Source: Candidatus Lightella neohaematopini (GTDB lineage Bacteria > Pseudomonadota > Gammaproteobacteria > Enterobacterales > Enterobacteriaceae). From it: DNA of 5,735 bases. Under the pieces are notes generated by a model that did no database searches, had not been told where the DNA came from, and saw only the letters and a program-made list of their open reading frames with translations. Position numbers and translations under genes: made by a program. The stretch is taken from positions 1 to 5,735 of the forward strand of contig JAOBJR010000076.1 of NCBI GenBank assembly GCA_025728395.1. Reading direction: 5' to 3'. Positions 1 to 5,735 of the stretch are shown piece after piece. Every line of letters starts with the position of its first letter. Position 1 is the first letter of the stretch.

Positions 1-848
1 GGTGACATCATTTTTAGTTTATATAATTCATTTTTAGTTTTATCTTTAGCTATTTTCGGCATTCTAGATAATTTTATTTTATTTAATAAAATATTATACT
101 CATCAGAAACATTATCTATTTCACCTAATTCTTTTTGTATAGCTTTAATTTGTTCATTTAGATAATATTCTTTTTGACTTTTTTCCATTTGTTTTTTTAT
201 TCTATTATGAATATTTTTATCTAATTTTAATAAATTAATTTCTGATTCTATAATAATAGCTAATTTTTCTAATCTTTTAGAAATATCGTTTATTTCTAGT
301 AATAATTGTTTATCAGCTATCTTTAATGGTATATGAGTTGCTATAGTATTAATTAAAGTATTTGCATCTTCTATATTATTTATTAATCTTATTACTTCTG
401 GAATGATTTTATTATTTAATTTTATATAATTATTAAATTGATTAATTATAACTCTTACTAAAGTATTTTGCTCTTCGTTATATTCATTTAAATCAAAAAG
501 ATGTGTTATTTCAGCTGTAAAATAATTATCATGATCTTCTAATTTTTTTATATGAGCTCTAGTATGACCTTTTACAAGTATTTTTATAGTTCCGTCAGCT
601 AATTTTATCATTTGTAATATATGAGCTATAGTACCTACTAAAAATAAATCATTAATGCTAGGATCATCATTAGATGATTCTTTTTGAGTAACTAACATGA
701 TTTGTTTATCTTTATTCATAGCTATTTCTAAACATTTAATAGATTTTTCTCGACCAATAAACAATGGTACTACTATATTTGGATATACTACTATATCTCT
801 TAATGGTAATACTGGGATAATTTTATTTATAGAATCATGATCAGTCAT
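1..848 (-). CDS. lon: Lon ATP-dependent protease, N-terminal part (runs off the left edge)
   Basis: Lon is a homohexameric cytosolic AAA+ serine protease that unfolds and degrades misfolded and some regulatory proteins. Translating the minus strand from the ATG at 848-846 gives 282 codons with no stop before the edge, about 36% of the usual ~780 residues. The start reads MTDHDSINKIIPVLPLRDIV, and residues 11-35 carry the family's PVLPLRD..VYP..V.PLF.GREKS signature. Residues ~10-200 are the substrate-binding LON domain. Residues ~205-280 are the helical, coiled-coil linker with NEQIKAIQKELGE, ending at KLKMMS as in E. coli Lon. The AAA+ and Ser-Lys protease domains lie outside the window, so activity cannot be judged. 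The start is supported by AAGGA four bases upstream and by the fit to the E. coli N-terminus. It lies 127 bases downstream of clpX, as in enterobacteria. Family assignment is certain; intactness is not known. Confidence 0.97.
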   Translation of the reverse strand, partial: MTDHDSINKIIPVLPLRDIVVYPNIVVPLFIGREKSIKCLEIAMNKDKQIMLVTQKESSNDDPSINDLFLVGTIAHILQMIKLADGTIKILVKGHTRAHIKKLEDHDNYFTAEITHLFDLNEYNEEQNTLVRVIINQFNNYIKLNNKIIPEVIRLINNIEDANTLINTIATHIPLKIADKQLLLEINDISKRLEKLAIIIESEINLLKLDKNIHNRIKKQMEKSQKEYYLNEQIKAIQKELGEIDNVSDEYNILLNKIKLSRMPKIAKDKTKNELYKLKMMS

Positions 849-975
849 TCAATCCTTCTTAGGAGATAAAATATTAAATTAAATTAACTTATTTAATATA
901 AGTAATTTTATTATTAATTAATATATTAAAATTTTTTAAACTAAATAAAATTGTATTATTAACTAAATTTTTATT
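849..975. other. clpX-lon spacer, no clear promoter or terminator
   Basis: This spacer is almost pure A and T. In E. coli the corresponding gap carries a heat-shock (sigma-32) promoter for lon. On the minus strand I find no TTGACA-like or CTTGAAA-like -35 element and no G+C stem followed by a T run, so neither a lon promoter nor a clpX terminator is supported. A perfect 12-base palindrome, TTAATATATTAA, lies at 918-929, but such palindromes are expected by chance in this composition. lon may simply be read through from clpP and clpX. Confidence 0.6.
853..857 (-). promoter_or_regulatory. Ribosome binding site of lon
   Basis: The minus strand reads AAGGA here, four bases before the ATG at 848. 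It is one of the clearer Shine-Dalgarno matches in the window and fixes the lon start. A second purine-poor stretch with TCTCC lies just upstream on the same strand and is not a site. Confidence 0.7.
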
Positions 976-2214
976 TTATTTATTAAATATTAATATTGGG
1001 TCTAATGATTTATTAATTACTGATTCATTAATTAATATTTTATTTACTATATTTTTTGATGGTAAGTTATACATAGTTTCTAATAGTATATTTTCTATAA
1101 TAGAACGTAATCCTCTAGCTCCAATTTTATACTTAACTGCTTGATTAGCAATAGCTAAAAGAGCTTTATTACAAAATTCTAATTTAATGTTATCTAAATC
1201 AAAAATAGTTTGATATTGTTTAACTAATGAATTTTTTGGTTTACTCAAAATTTGTACTAACATATCTACATCTGGTTCTTCCAATACAGCTATAATTGGT
1301 AAACGTCCAACAAATTCTGGTATTAGTCCAAATTTAATTAAATCTTCTGGTTTTGTTTTTAATAAAATATTATTGTCTAATATTTTATTATTTTTAATTT
1401 TAGCGCAAAATCCAATTCCATAATTAGTTTCTACTCTTCTTTTTATTATATTTTTTAAACCAGAAAATGCTCCACCACAAATAAATAAAATATTAGATGT
1501 TTCTACTTGTATAAAATCTTGTTGTGGATGTTTTCTTCCTCCTTTTGGAGGCACTAACGCAGTAGTACCTTCTATTAATTTTAATAAAGCCTGTTGTACT
1601 CCTTCTCCAGAAACATCTCTAGTAATAGATGGATTATCTGTCTTTCTAGAAATTTTATCAATTTCATCTACATATATTATACCACTTTGTGCTTTTTTTA
1701 CATTAAAATCACATTTTTGTAATAACTTTTGTATTATATTTTCTACATCTTCTCCAACATAGCCAGCTTCAGTTAATGTTGTAGCGTCAGCTATAGCAAA
1801 TGGTACGTTAACTGAATTTGCTAATGTTTCTGCAAGAAGAGTTTTACCACTACCAGTTGGTCCTATTAACAAAATATTACTTTTACCTAATTTAATATCA
1901 TCATTATTTTTATTAACACAAATTCTTTTATAGTGGTTACAAATTGCAACAGATAATATTTTTTTCGCTTTTTCTTGTCCAATTACATAATCATCTAAAC
2001 AATGTTTTATCTGACGAGGGTTAATTGATAGATTTTTGTTACTATATTCATCATCTTTTTTCTCTTCATTTATTATTTTGTTACATAAATTAATACATTC
2101 ATTACAAATATATACAGACGATCCAGCAATTAATTTTTTAACCTCCTTTTGACTCTTACCACAAAAGGAGCAATATAATAGTTTATTTAATTCATTATTC
2201 TCTTTATCTATCAT
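976..2214 (-). CDS. clpX: ClpX, ATP-dependent unfoldase of the ClpXP protease
   Basis: ClpX is the hexameric AAA+ ring that recognises tagged proteins, unfolds them and threads them into ClpP in the cytosol. The 412 residues compare with 424 in E. coli; the deficit is mainly at the C-terminal tail. Visible in order are the zinc-binding domain with Cys15, Cys18, Cys37 and Cys40; Walker A GPTGSGKT at 118-125; the pore-1 loop GYVG at 151-154; Walker B ending VDEID at 182-186; the pore-2 region RKHPQQ at 227-232; the ClpP-docking IGF loop at 267-269; the arginine finger Arg304 in PEFVGRLP; and sensor-2 Arg367 in GARGLRS. All functional elements are intact. The ATG is preceded by GAGAG (2221-2225) at six bases. 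It follows clpP by 36 bases, so the two are probably one operon. Identification is certain. Confidence 0.99.
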   Translation of the reverse strand: MIDKENNELNKLLYCSFCGKSQKEVKKLIAGSSVYICNECINLCNKIINEEKKDDEYSNKNLSINPRQIKHCLDDYVIGQEKAKKILSVAICNHYKRICVNKNNDDIKLGKSNILLIGPTGSGKTLLAETLANSVNVPFAIADATTLTEAGYVGEDVENIIQKLLQKCDFNVKKAQSGIIYVDEIDKISRKTDNPSITRDVSGEGVQQALLKLIEGTTALVPPKGGRKHPQQDFIQVETSNILFICGGAFSGLKNIIKRRVETNYGIGFCAKIKNNKILDNNILLKTKPEDLIKFGLIPEFVGRLPIIAVLEEPDVDMLVQILSKPKNSLVKQYQTIFDLDNIKLEFCNKALLAIANQAVKYKIGARGLRSIIENILLETMYNLPSKNIVNKILINESVINKSLDPILIFNK

Positions 2215-2250
2215 AGATATCTCTCGTGTACATTAAAAAAAACAATACTA

Positions 2251-2877
2251 TTAACGATTTATTATTATCGAATCTATTATACCATATTCTAATGCTTCAT
2301 CAGCAGATAAAAAATAATCTCTTTCAGTATCTCTTGATACTTTATCAAAAGATTTATTAGTATGTTTTGATATTAAATTATTAATTTTACTTTTAATATT
2401 TAAAATTTCTTTCGTTTGTATTTCTATATCAGATGCTTGACCATTAAACCCACCAATTGGTTGATGAATCATAATTCTAGAATTTGGTAAACAAAATCTT
2501 TTACCCTTAGTTCCAGCCATTAATAATAGTGCTCCCATAGAAGCTGCTTGCCCTACACATAATGTACTAACATCTGGTTTAACAAACTGAATTACATCAT
2601 AAATAGCCATACCTGCACTAATAACACCACCTGGAGAATTAATATAAAGATATATATCCTTTTCAGGATTTTCTGCTTCTAAAAATATTATTTGAGCAAC
2701 TATTACACTTGCCATATAATCTTCTATTTTTCCAGTTATAAATATTATTCTTTCTTTTAGTAAACGAGAGAATATATCATATGCTCGTTCACTATACGAT
2801 AATTTTTCAATTACAATTGGAACTAGATTATTATCGTAATTTTTTATATCAATATGCGAAATTATATTATTTAACAT
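2251..2877 (-). CDS. clpP: ClpP, serine peptidase subunit of ClpXP
   Basis: ClpP forms a double-heptamer barrel that cuts polypeptides fed in by ClpX (or ClpA). The 208 residues match the family's usual length (207 in E. coli). The catalytic triad is Ser113 in GQAASMGA, His138 in MIHQP and Asp187 in DTERDYF. Also conserved are the oxyanion-side motif INSPGG at 79-84 and the ENPEKDIYLYI block at 69-79. The N-terminus has 16 residues before LVP, about the E. coli propeptide length, but its sequence is unlike E. coli and the residue before LVP is Asn rather than Ala, so autocatalytic processing is uncertain. The start is supported by AAGGA nine bases upstream. It is the first gene of the leftward group clpP-clpX-lon. 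In relatives tig precedes it; here there is only non-coding sequence. Identification is certain. Confidence 0.99.
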   Translation of the reverse strand: MLNNIISHIDIKNYDNNLVPIVIEKLSYSERAYDIFSRLLKERIIFITGKIEDYMASVIVAQIIFLEAENPEKDIYLYINSPGGVISAGMAIYDVIQFVKPDVSTLCVGQAASMGALLLMAGTKGKRFCLPNSRIMIHQPIGGFNGQASDIEIQTKEILNIKSKINNLISKHTNKSFDKVSRDTERDYFLSADEALEYGIIDSIIINR

Positions 2878-2886
2878 GAATTTATT

Positions 2887-2891
2887 TCCTT
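2887..2891 (-). promoter_or_regulatory. Ribosome binding site of clpP
   Basis: The minus strand reads AAGGA, nine bases before the clpP ATG. It favours the ATG at 2877 over the ATG at 2896-2894 on the same strand, which is in another frame. Confidence 0.6.
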
Positions 2892-3003
2892 ATACATTAA
2901 AATATTTTAAAAATTTTTAACATCGTTAACTAATTCAAAAAAGAACAATAATAAACTAATTATGAATATAATGTTATACTAAAATTATACTATATTACGA
3001 TAA

Positions 3004-3020
3004 TTAGTTATAATAACTAA
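3004..3020. repeat. Near-perfect 17-base palindrome
   Basis: TTAGTTAT and ATAACTAA are exact reverse complements of 8 bases around a single A. The centre contains TATAAT (3009-3014), a -10-like hexamer, though no good -35 lies 16-18 bases upstream on the plus strand. It could be a dimeric operator in the divergent region or a chance product of the AT-rich composition. No protein is assigned. Confidence 0.5.
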
Positions 3021-3034
3021 GTAGAAGTAGTAAG

Positions 3035-3056
3035 TAATGTAAACTAAATTACATTA
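3035..3056. repeat. AT-rich inverted repeat, 8-base arms with 6-base loop
   Basis: TAATGTAA (3035-3042) pairs exactly with TTACATTA (3049-3056) across the loop ACTAAA. A competing stem uses AAACTAA (3041-3047) with TTAGTTT (3054-3060), so two mutually exclusive hairpins are possible. Each arm has one G or C, so the stems would be weak in RNA, and no long T run follows on either strand. A terminator is therefore unlikely. Confidence 0.45.
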
Positions 3057-3125
3057 GTTTTTGATATGTAGCTTATTAATTATTAAATAGTTTTATGAAA
3101 AAATTTTATTATTATTATATTTTAA

Positions 3126-3147
3126 AATAAAAAGTGATACTTTTATT
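3126..3147. repeat. Inverted repeat with one bulged base
   Basis: AATAAAAAGT (3126-3135) pairs with ACTTTTATT (3139-3147) over the three-base loop GAT, with one extra A in the left arm. It lies just ahead of the TTGAAA at 3146-3151. The arms are nearly all A and T, so chance is a serious explanation. Confidence 0.35.
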
Positions 3148-3327
3148 GAAAAAAATTACTATATCCACAATTATATTATGTTATAGTAAATTACACGTTT
3201 TTGAGAAGATTAATATTGTGTCTTAATTTTTGTTAGTTAGATAGTTGCATTATCAACTTGTTTTCTTAGTTAAGCATTAATTTTAACACTTAAATTATTA
3301 GTAATAGAATAATTTTATTAGATTAGC

Positions 3328-4173
3328 ATGAATATTATAAAAAAATTTTTTTTGTTTTCAATTATTATTACACTATTTGGTTGCGATAACAAATTAGTAA
3401 TATTTAATCCAGCTGGACAAATAGGTATAGAAGAGAAATTAATTATAATAACAGCGATAAAACTTATGTTAGTTATTGTTATACCAGTAATAATAATGAC
3501 TTTATTCTTTGTTATTAAATATAGATCATCAAATACTACAGCATTATATACACCAGAATGGTGTAAATCTAAAATTATAGAATTATTTGTATGGATTGTA
3601 CCTTTTATAATTGTATTAGTGTTATCTAATATTACAATAAATAGTGTTGAAAAATTAGATCCTAGTAAACCAATAACAACTTCTAATCACCACCCTGTTA
3701 AAATAAATGTTATATCATTAAATTGGAAATGGTTATTTATATATCCTGATTTTAAGATTGCTTCAATCAATGAGATGTGTATTCCAGTAAATGTACCAAT
3801 AATATTTAATATTACTTCTGATTCTGTCATGAATTCATTTTTTATACCTCAGTTAGGTAGTCAAATTTATGCTATGAATAATATGTGTTCTAAACTAAAT
3901 CTGATTGCTAATAAAATTGGTATTTATAAAGGTATATCATCTAATTTTAGTGGTAGTGGATTTTCTGGTATGAAATTTAATGTATTTGTTGTAGATAACA
4001 ATAAGTTTAATTTATGGATTAGTAAAATTAAATCTTATAAATCAAAACTGATTAGTTTTTCAGATTACAAAAAATTATCTTTACCTAGTAAATTTGATTC
4101 AGTAAAATACTATTCTAGAGTAGATAATAAAATCTTTTATTGTATTATAAATAAGAATAATTTAGATAAATAA
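3328..4173 (+). CDS. cyoA: Cytochrome bo3 ubiquinol oxidase subunit II
   Basis: CyoA is the membrane-anchored subunit II of the proton-pumping bo3 oxidase, which oxidises ubiquinol and reduces oxygen in the inner membrane. The 281 residues compare with 315 in E. coli. Residues 1-18 are a lipoprotein signal ending LFGC, with Cys19 the expected lipidation site. Membrane helices lie at ~38-63 and ~83-105. The rest is the periplasmic cupredoxin fold with WKWLFIYPD, SVMNSFFIPQLGSQIYAMNNM and GISSNFSGSGFSGMKF. The CuA ligands of cytochrome c oxidases are absent, as normal for quinol oxidases. The His/Met-rich C-terminal tail of E. coli is missing. Helix 1 carries a Lys at position 45 where E. coli has Gly. 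An in-frame TAG (3319-3321) makes the ATG the only standard start, yet it has no good Shine-Dalgarno. It is first in the cyo group. Confidence 0.98.
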   Translation: MNIIKKFFLFSIIITLFGCDNKLVIFNPAGQIGIEEKLIIITAIKLMLVIVIPVIIMTLFFVIKYRSSNTTALYTPEWCKSKIIELFVWIVPFIIVLVLSNITINSVEKLDPSKPITTSNHHPVKINVISLNWKWLFIYPDFKIASINEMCIPVNVPIIFNITSDSVMNSFFIPQLGSQIYAMNNMCSKLNLIANKIGIYKGISSNFSGSGFSGMKFNVFVVDNNKFNLWISKIKSYKSKLISFSDYKKLSLPSKFDSVKYYSRVDNKIFYCIINKNNLDK

Positions 4174-4228
4174 TTGTCTGTTATAGCATTATTCTATATT
4201 TTTTAAATGTAAAAATTATTTTAATTAT

Positions 4229-4235
4229 AGGAAAG
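4229..4235 (+). promoter_or_regulatory. Ribosome binding site of cyoB
   Basis: AGGAAAG lies four bases before the ATG at 4240 (the AGGA core is seven bases away). It is the clearest Shine-Dalgarno on the plus strand and decides the cyoB start. The 66-base cyoA-cyoB spacer contains no evident promoter or terminator. Confidence 0.75.
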
Positions 4236-4239
4236 TAAA

Positions 4240-5735
4240 ATGTTTGGTAAATTAAAAATAAGTGATATTCCATATAATGAACCAATTATAATATTCACTT
4301 TTATATTTATTACACTAGTCAGTATAGTTACAATATTTACTATTAGTTATTTTGGTAAATGGAAATATCTATGGAATAATTGGTTAACTTCATTAGATCA
4401 TAAAAAAATTGGTATAATGTACATAATAGCTTCAATGGTAATGTTATTAAGGGGGTTTATTGATGCTATTATGATGAGAACTCAACAAATGTTAGCATCT
4501 TCTAGTATGCAAGAAGGATTTTTATCATCTCATCACTATAATCAAATTGTTACCGTTCATGGAGTTATAATGATAATATTTATGGCTACTCCATTTATAA
4601 TTGGTTTAATGAATATTATTATTCCTTTACAAATAGGTTGTCGTGACTTAGCTTTTCCATTTTTAAATTCTTTAAGTTTTTGGTTATTTATGGTAGGTGT
4701 TATATTAATAAACTTATCATTAGGGATAGGTGAATTTGCACAAACTGGATGGACTGCTTATCCACCTTTGTCTGAAAAAATTTATAGTCCAGGTGTCGGG
4801 GTAGATTATTGGATTTGGAGTATGCAAGTAGCTGGAATTAGTACTACTATTACTGGAATAAACTTTATTGTTACTATATTATTTATGCGTATTCCAAACA
4901 TGAGCATAATGAATATGCCAGTCTTTACTTGGACAACATTATGTACAAATATACTAATTATTGTTGCATTTCCAATATTAGCTGTGACTATTATGTTACT
5001 AACTTTAGATCGTTATTTAGGAATGCATTTTTTTACCCAAGATATGGGTGGTAATCCAATGATGTATATTAATTTGTTTTGGTCTTGGGGTCATCCTGAA
5101 GTATACATACTAGTATTACCAATATTTGGTATTTTTTCTGAAGTAGTTGCTACTTTCTCACAAAAAAGCTTATTCAACTATAAAACATTAATTTTTGCTA
5201 CTATAGCTATTACGATATTAGCATTCTGTGTTTGGTTACATCACTTTTTTACTATGGGAGCTGGATCAAATGTTAATTCATTTTTTGGTATCATGACAAT
5301 GATAATTGCTATTCCTACTGGCGTAAAAGTATTTAACTGGTTATTTACTATGTACAGAGGAAAAGTAATTATTAATACAGTTATGTTATGGACTACTGGA
5401 TTTATTATTACATTTGTAATTGGTGGAGCTGCAGGAGTATTATTAGCATTACCAACAGCAAATTATGTTTTACATAATAGTTTATTTGTTGTTGCTCATT
5501 TTCATAATGTAATTATTGGTGGAGTTTTGTTTGGTTGTTTTGCTGGTGCTACTTATTGGTTTCCAAAAATTTTTGGTTTTATATTAAATGAGACATGGGG
5601 TAAAATATCTTTTTATTTTTGGATTATTGGTTTTTATACAGCATTTATGCCTCTATATATATTAGGATTTATGGGTATGACTCGTCGTTTAAGTCAATCT
5701 ATAGATTTAAATTTTCATAATTTACTAACTGTATC
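4240..5735 (+). CDS. cyoB: Cytochrome bo3 ubiquinol oxidase subunit I, N-terminal part (runs off the right edge)
   Basis: CyoB is the catalytic heme-copper subunit: it holds low-spin heme b, high-spin heme o3 and CuB, reduces oxygen to water and pumps protons. The open frame gives 498 codons to the edge, out of ~663 in E. coli, starting MFGKLKISDIPYNEP and ending in FMGMTRRLSQSIDLNFH. It aligns with E. coli with one inserted residue near position 90. Quinone-site residues Arg71, Asp75, His99 and Gln102 are present. So are heme b ligands His107 and His422, CuB ligands His285, His334 and His335, the cross-linked Tyr289 in WGHPEVY, heme o3 ligand His420 in AHFHN, D-channel Asp136 and Glu287, and K-channel Lys363 in PTGVK. 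It is a polytopic membrane protein. It follows cyoA by 66 bases, almost certainly in one operon. The last helices and C-terminus are outside the window. Confidence 0.98.
   Translation, partial: MFGKLKISDIPYNEPIIIFTFIFITLVSIVTIFTISYFGKWKYLWNNWLTSLDHKKIGIMYIIASMVMLLRGFIDAIMMRTQQMLASSSMQEGFLSSHHYNQIVTVHGVIMIIFMATPFIIGLMNIIIPLQIGCRDLAFPFLNSLSFWLFMVGVILINLSLGIGEFAQTGWTAYPPLSEKIYSPGVGVDYWIWSMQVAGISTTITGINFIVTILFMRIPNMSIMNMPVFTWTTLCTNILIIVAFPILAVTIMLLTLDRYLGMHFFTQDMGGNPMMYINLFWSWGHPEVYILVLPIFGIFSEVVATFSQKSLFNYKTLIFATIAITILAFCVWLHHFFTMGAGSNVNSFFGIMTMIIAIPTGVKVFNWLFTMYRGKVIINTVMLWTTGFIITFVIGGAAGVLLALPTANYVLHNSLFVVAHFHNVIIGGVLFGCFAGATYWFPKIFGFILNETWGKISFYFWIIGFYTAFMPLYILGFMGMTRRLSQSIDLNFHNLLTV

Larger units (their letters stand above)
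2878..3327. other. Divergent clpP/cyoA intergenic region, probable scar of lost bolA-tig
   Basis: These 450 bases separate leftward clpP from rightward cyoA and have stops in all frames I read. I see no stretch resembling trigger factor, BolA, AmpG or a tRNA. Known enterobacterial order places ampG, yajG, bolA and tig here, so the sequence is inferred to be what is left after their loss. It must supply promoters both ways, but no strong sigma-70 or sigma-32 pair stands out. The best minus-strand -35-like element is TTGAAT near 2938-2933, without a convincing -10 at 16-18 bases. The best plus-strand one is TTGAAA at 3146-3151, with only weak A/T-rich -10 candidates around 3169-3177. It also holds inverted repeats at 3004-3020, 3035-3056 and 3126-3147, and a DnaA-box-like 9-mer at 3161-3169. 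Confidence 0.7.

Noticed and set aside
1..848. lon as a truncated pseudogene
   Set aside because: The frame is open to the window edge and ends exactly in the conserved KLKMMS segment, so the shortness is due to the window boundary.
918..929. Perfect 12-base palindrome TTAATATATTAA between clpX and lon
   Set aside because: It is all A and T in a spacer that is nearly all A and T, so chance explains it.
3035..3060. Hairpin as a rho-independent terminator
   Set aside because: The stem has almost no G or C, the trailing T run is only five bases, and it lies upstream of both divergent operons where no transcript needs to end.
3094..3129. Small plus-strand ORF of 11 codons (MKKFYYYYILK)
   Set aside because: It has no ribosome binding site, is made of A/T repeats, and is of a length expected by chance between stops.
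3245..3256. FNR-like TTGCATTATCAA upstream of cyoA
   Set aside because: The half-sites are separated by two bases instead of the four in TTGAT-N4-ATCAA, and the first half differs from consensus, so FNR binding is not supported.
4240..5735. cyoB as subunit I of a cytochrome c oxidase (ctaD/coxA)
   Set aside because: The quinone-site residues Arg71, Asp75, His99 and Gln102, the MFGKL start and the adjacent CuA-less lipoprotein subunit II fit bo3 quinol oxidase instead.

Overview
The window is extremely AT-rich; sampled lines run from under 20% G+C in spacers to over 30% in the most conserved stretches. It reads as part of a reduced gammaproteobacterial genome, most likely an obligate insect endosymbiont. 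The evidence is the composition, the A/T-ending codon use, the homopolymer runs, and proteins that align almost without gaps to the E. coli ClpX, ClpP, Lon, CyoA and CyoB sequences as I remember them. I cannot name the genus. No in-frame UGA or frameshift is seen in any gene, so the standard bacterial code fits.

Layout. On the minus strand, transcribed leftwards, are clpP (2877-2251), clpX (2214-976) and the first 282 codons of lon (848 to the left edge). On the plus strand, transcribed rightwards, are cyoA (3328-4173) and the first 498 codons of cyoB (4240 to the right edge). Between the two divergent groups lies a 450-base gap (2878-3327) with no credible gene. It holds several AT-only inverted repeats and one near-match to a DnaA box, and it must contain the start signals for both directions.

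How the genes work together. ClpP and ClpX form the ATP-dependent ClpXP protease, and Lon is the second soluble ATP-dependent protease, so this side is a protein quality-control cluster. CyoA and CyoB are subunits II and I of the cytochrome bo3 ubiquinol oxidase, a proton-pumping terminal oxidase. All catalytic, metal-binding and docking residues that can be checked are present, so the genes look functional.

The order is the ancestral enterobacterial one (cyo genes diverging from bolA-tig-clpP-clpX-lon), but bolA and tig (trigger factor), and ampG/yajG on the cyo side, are absent between clpP and cyoA. The long gap is probably the eroded remains of that deletion. I see no clear novel system. 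The most interesting part is the divergent gap and what it has lost or kept.
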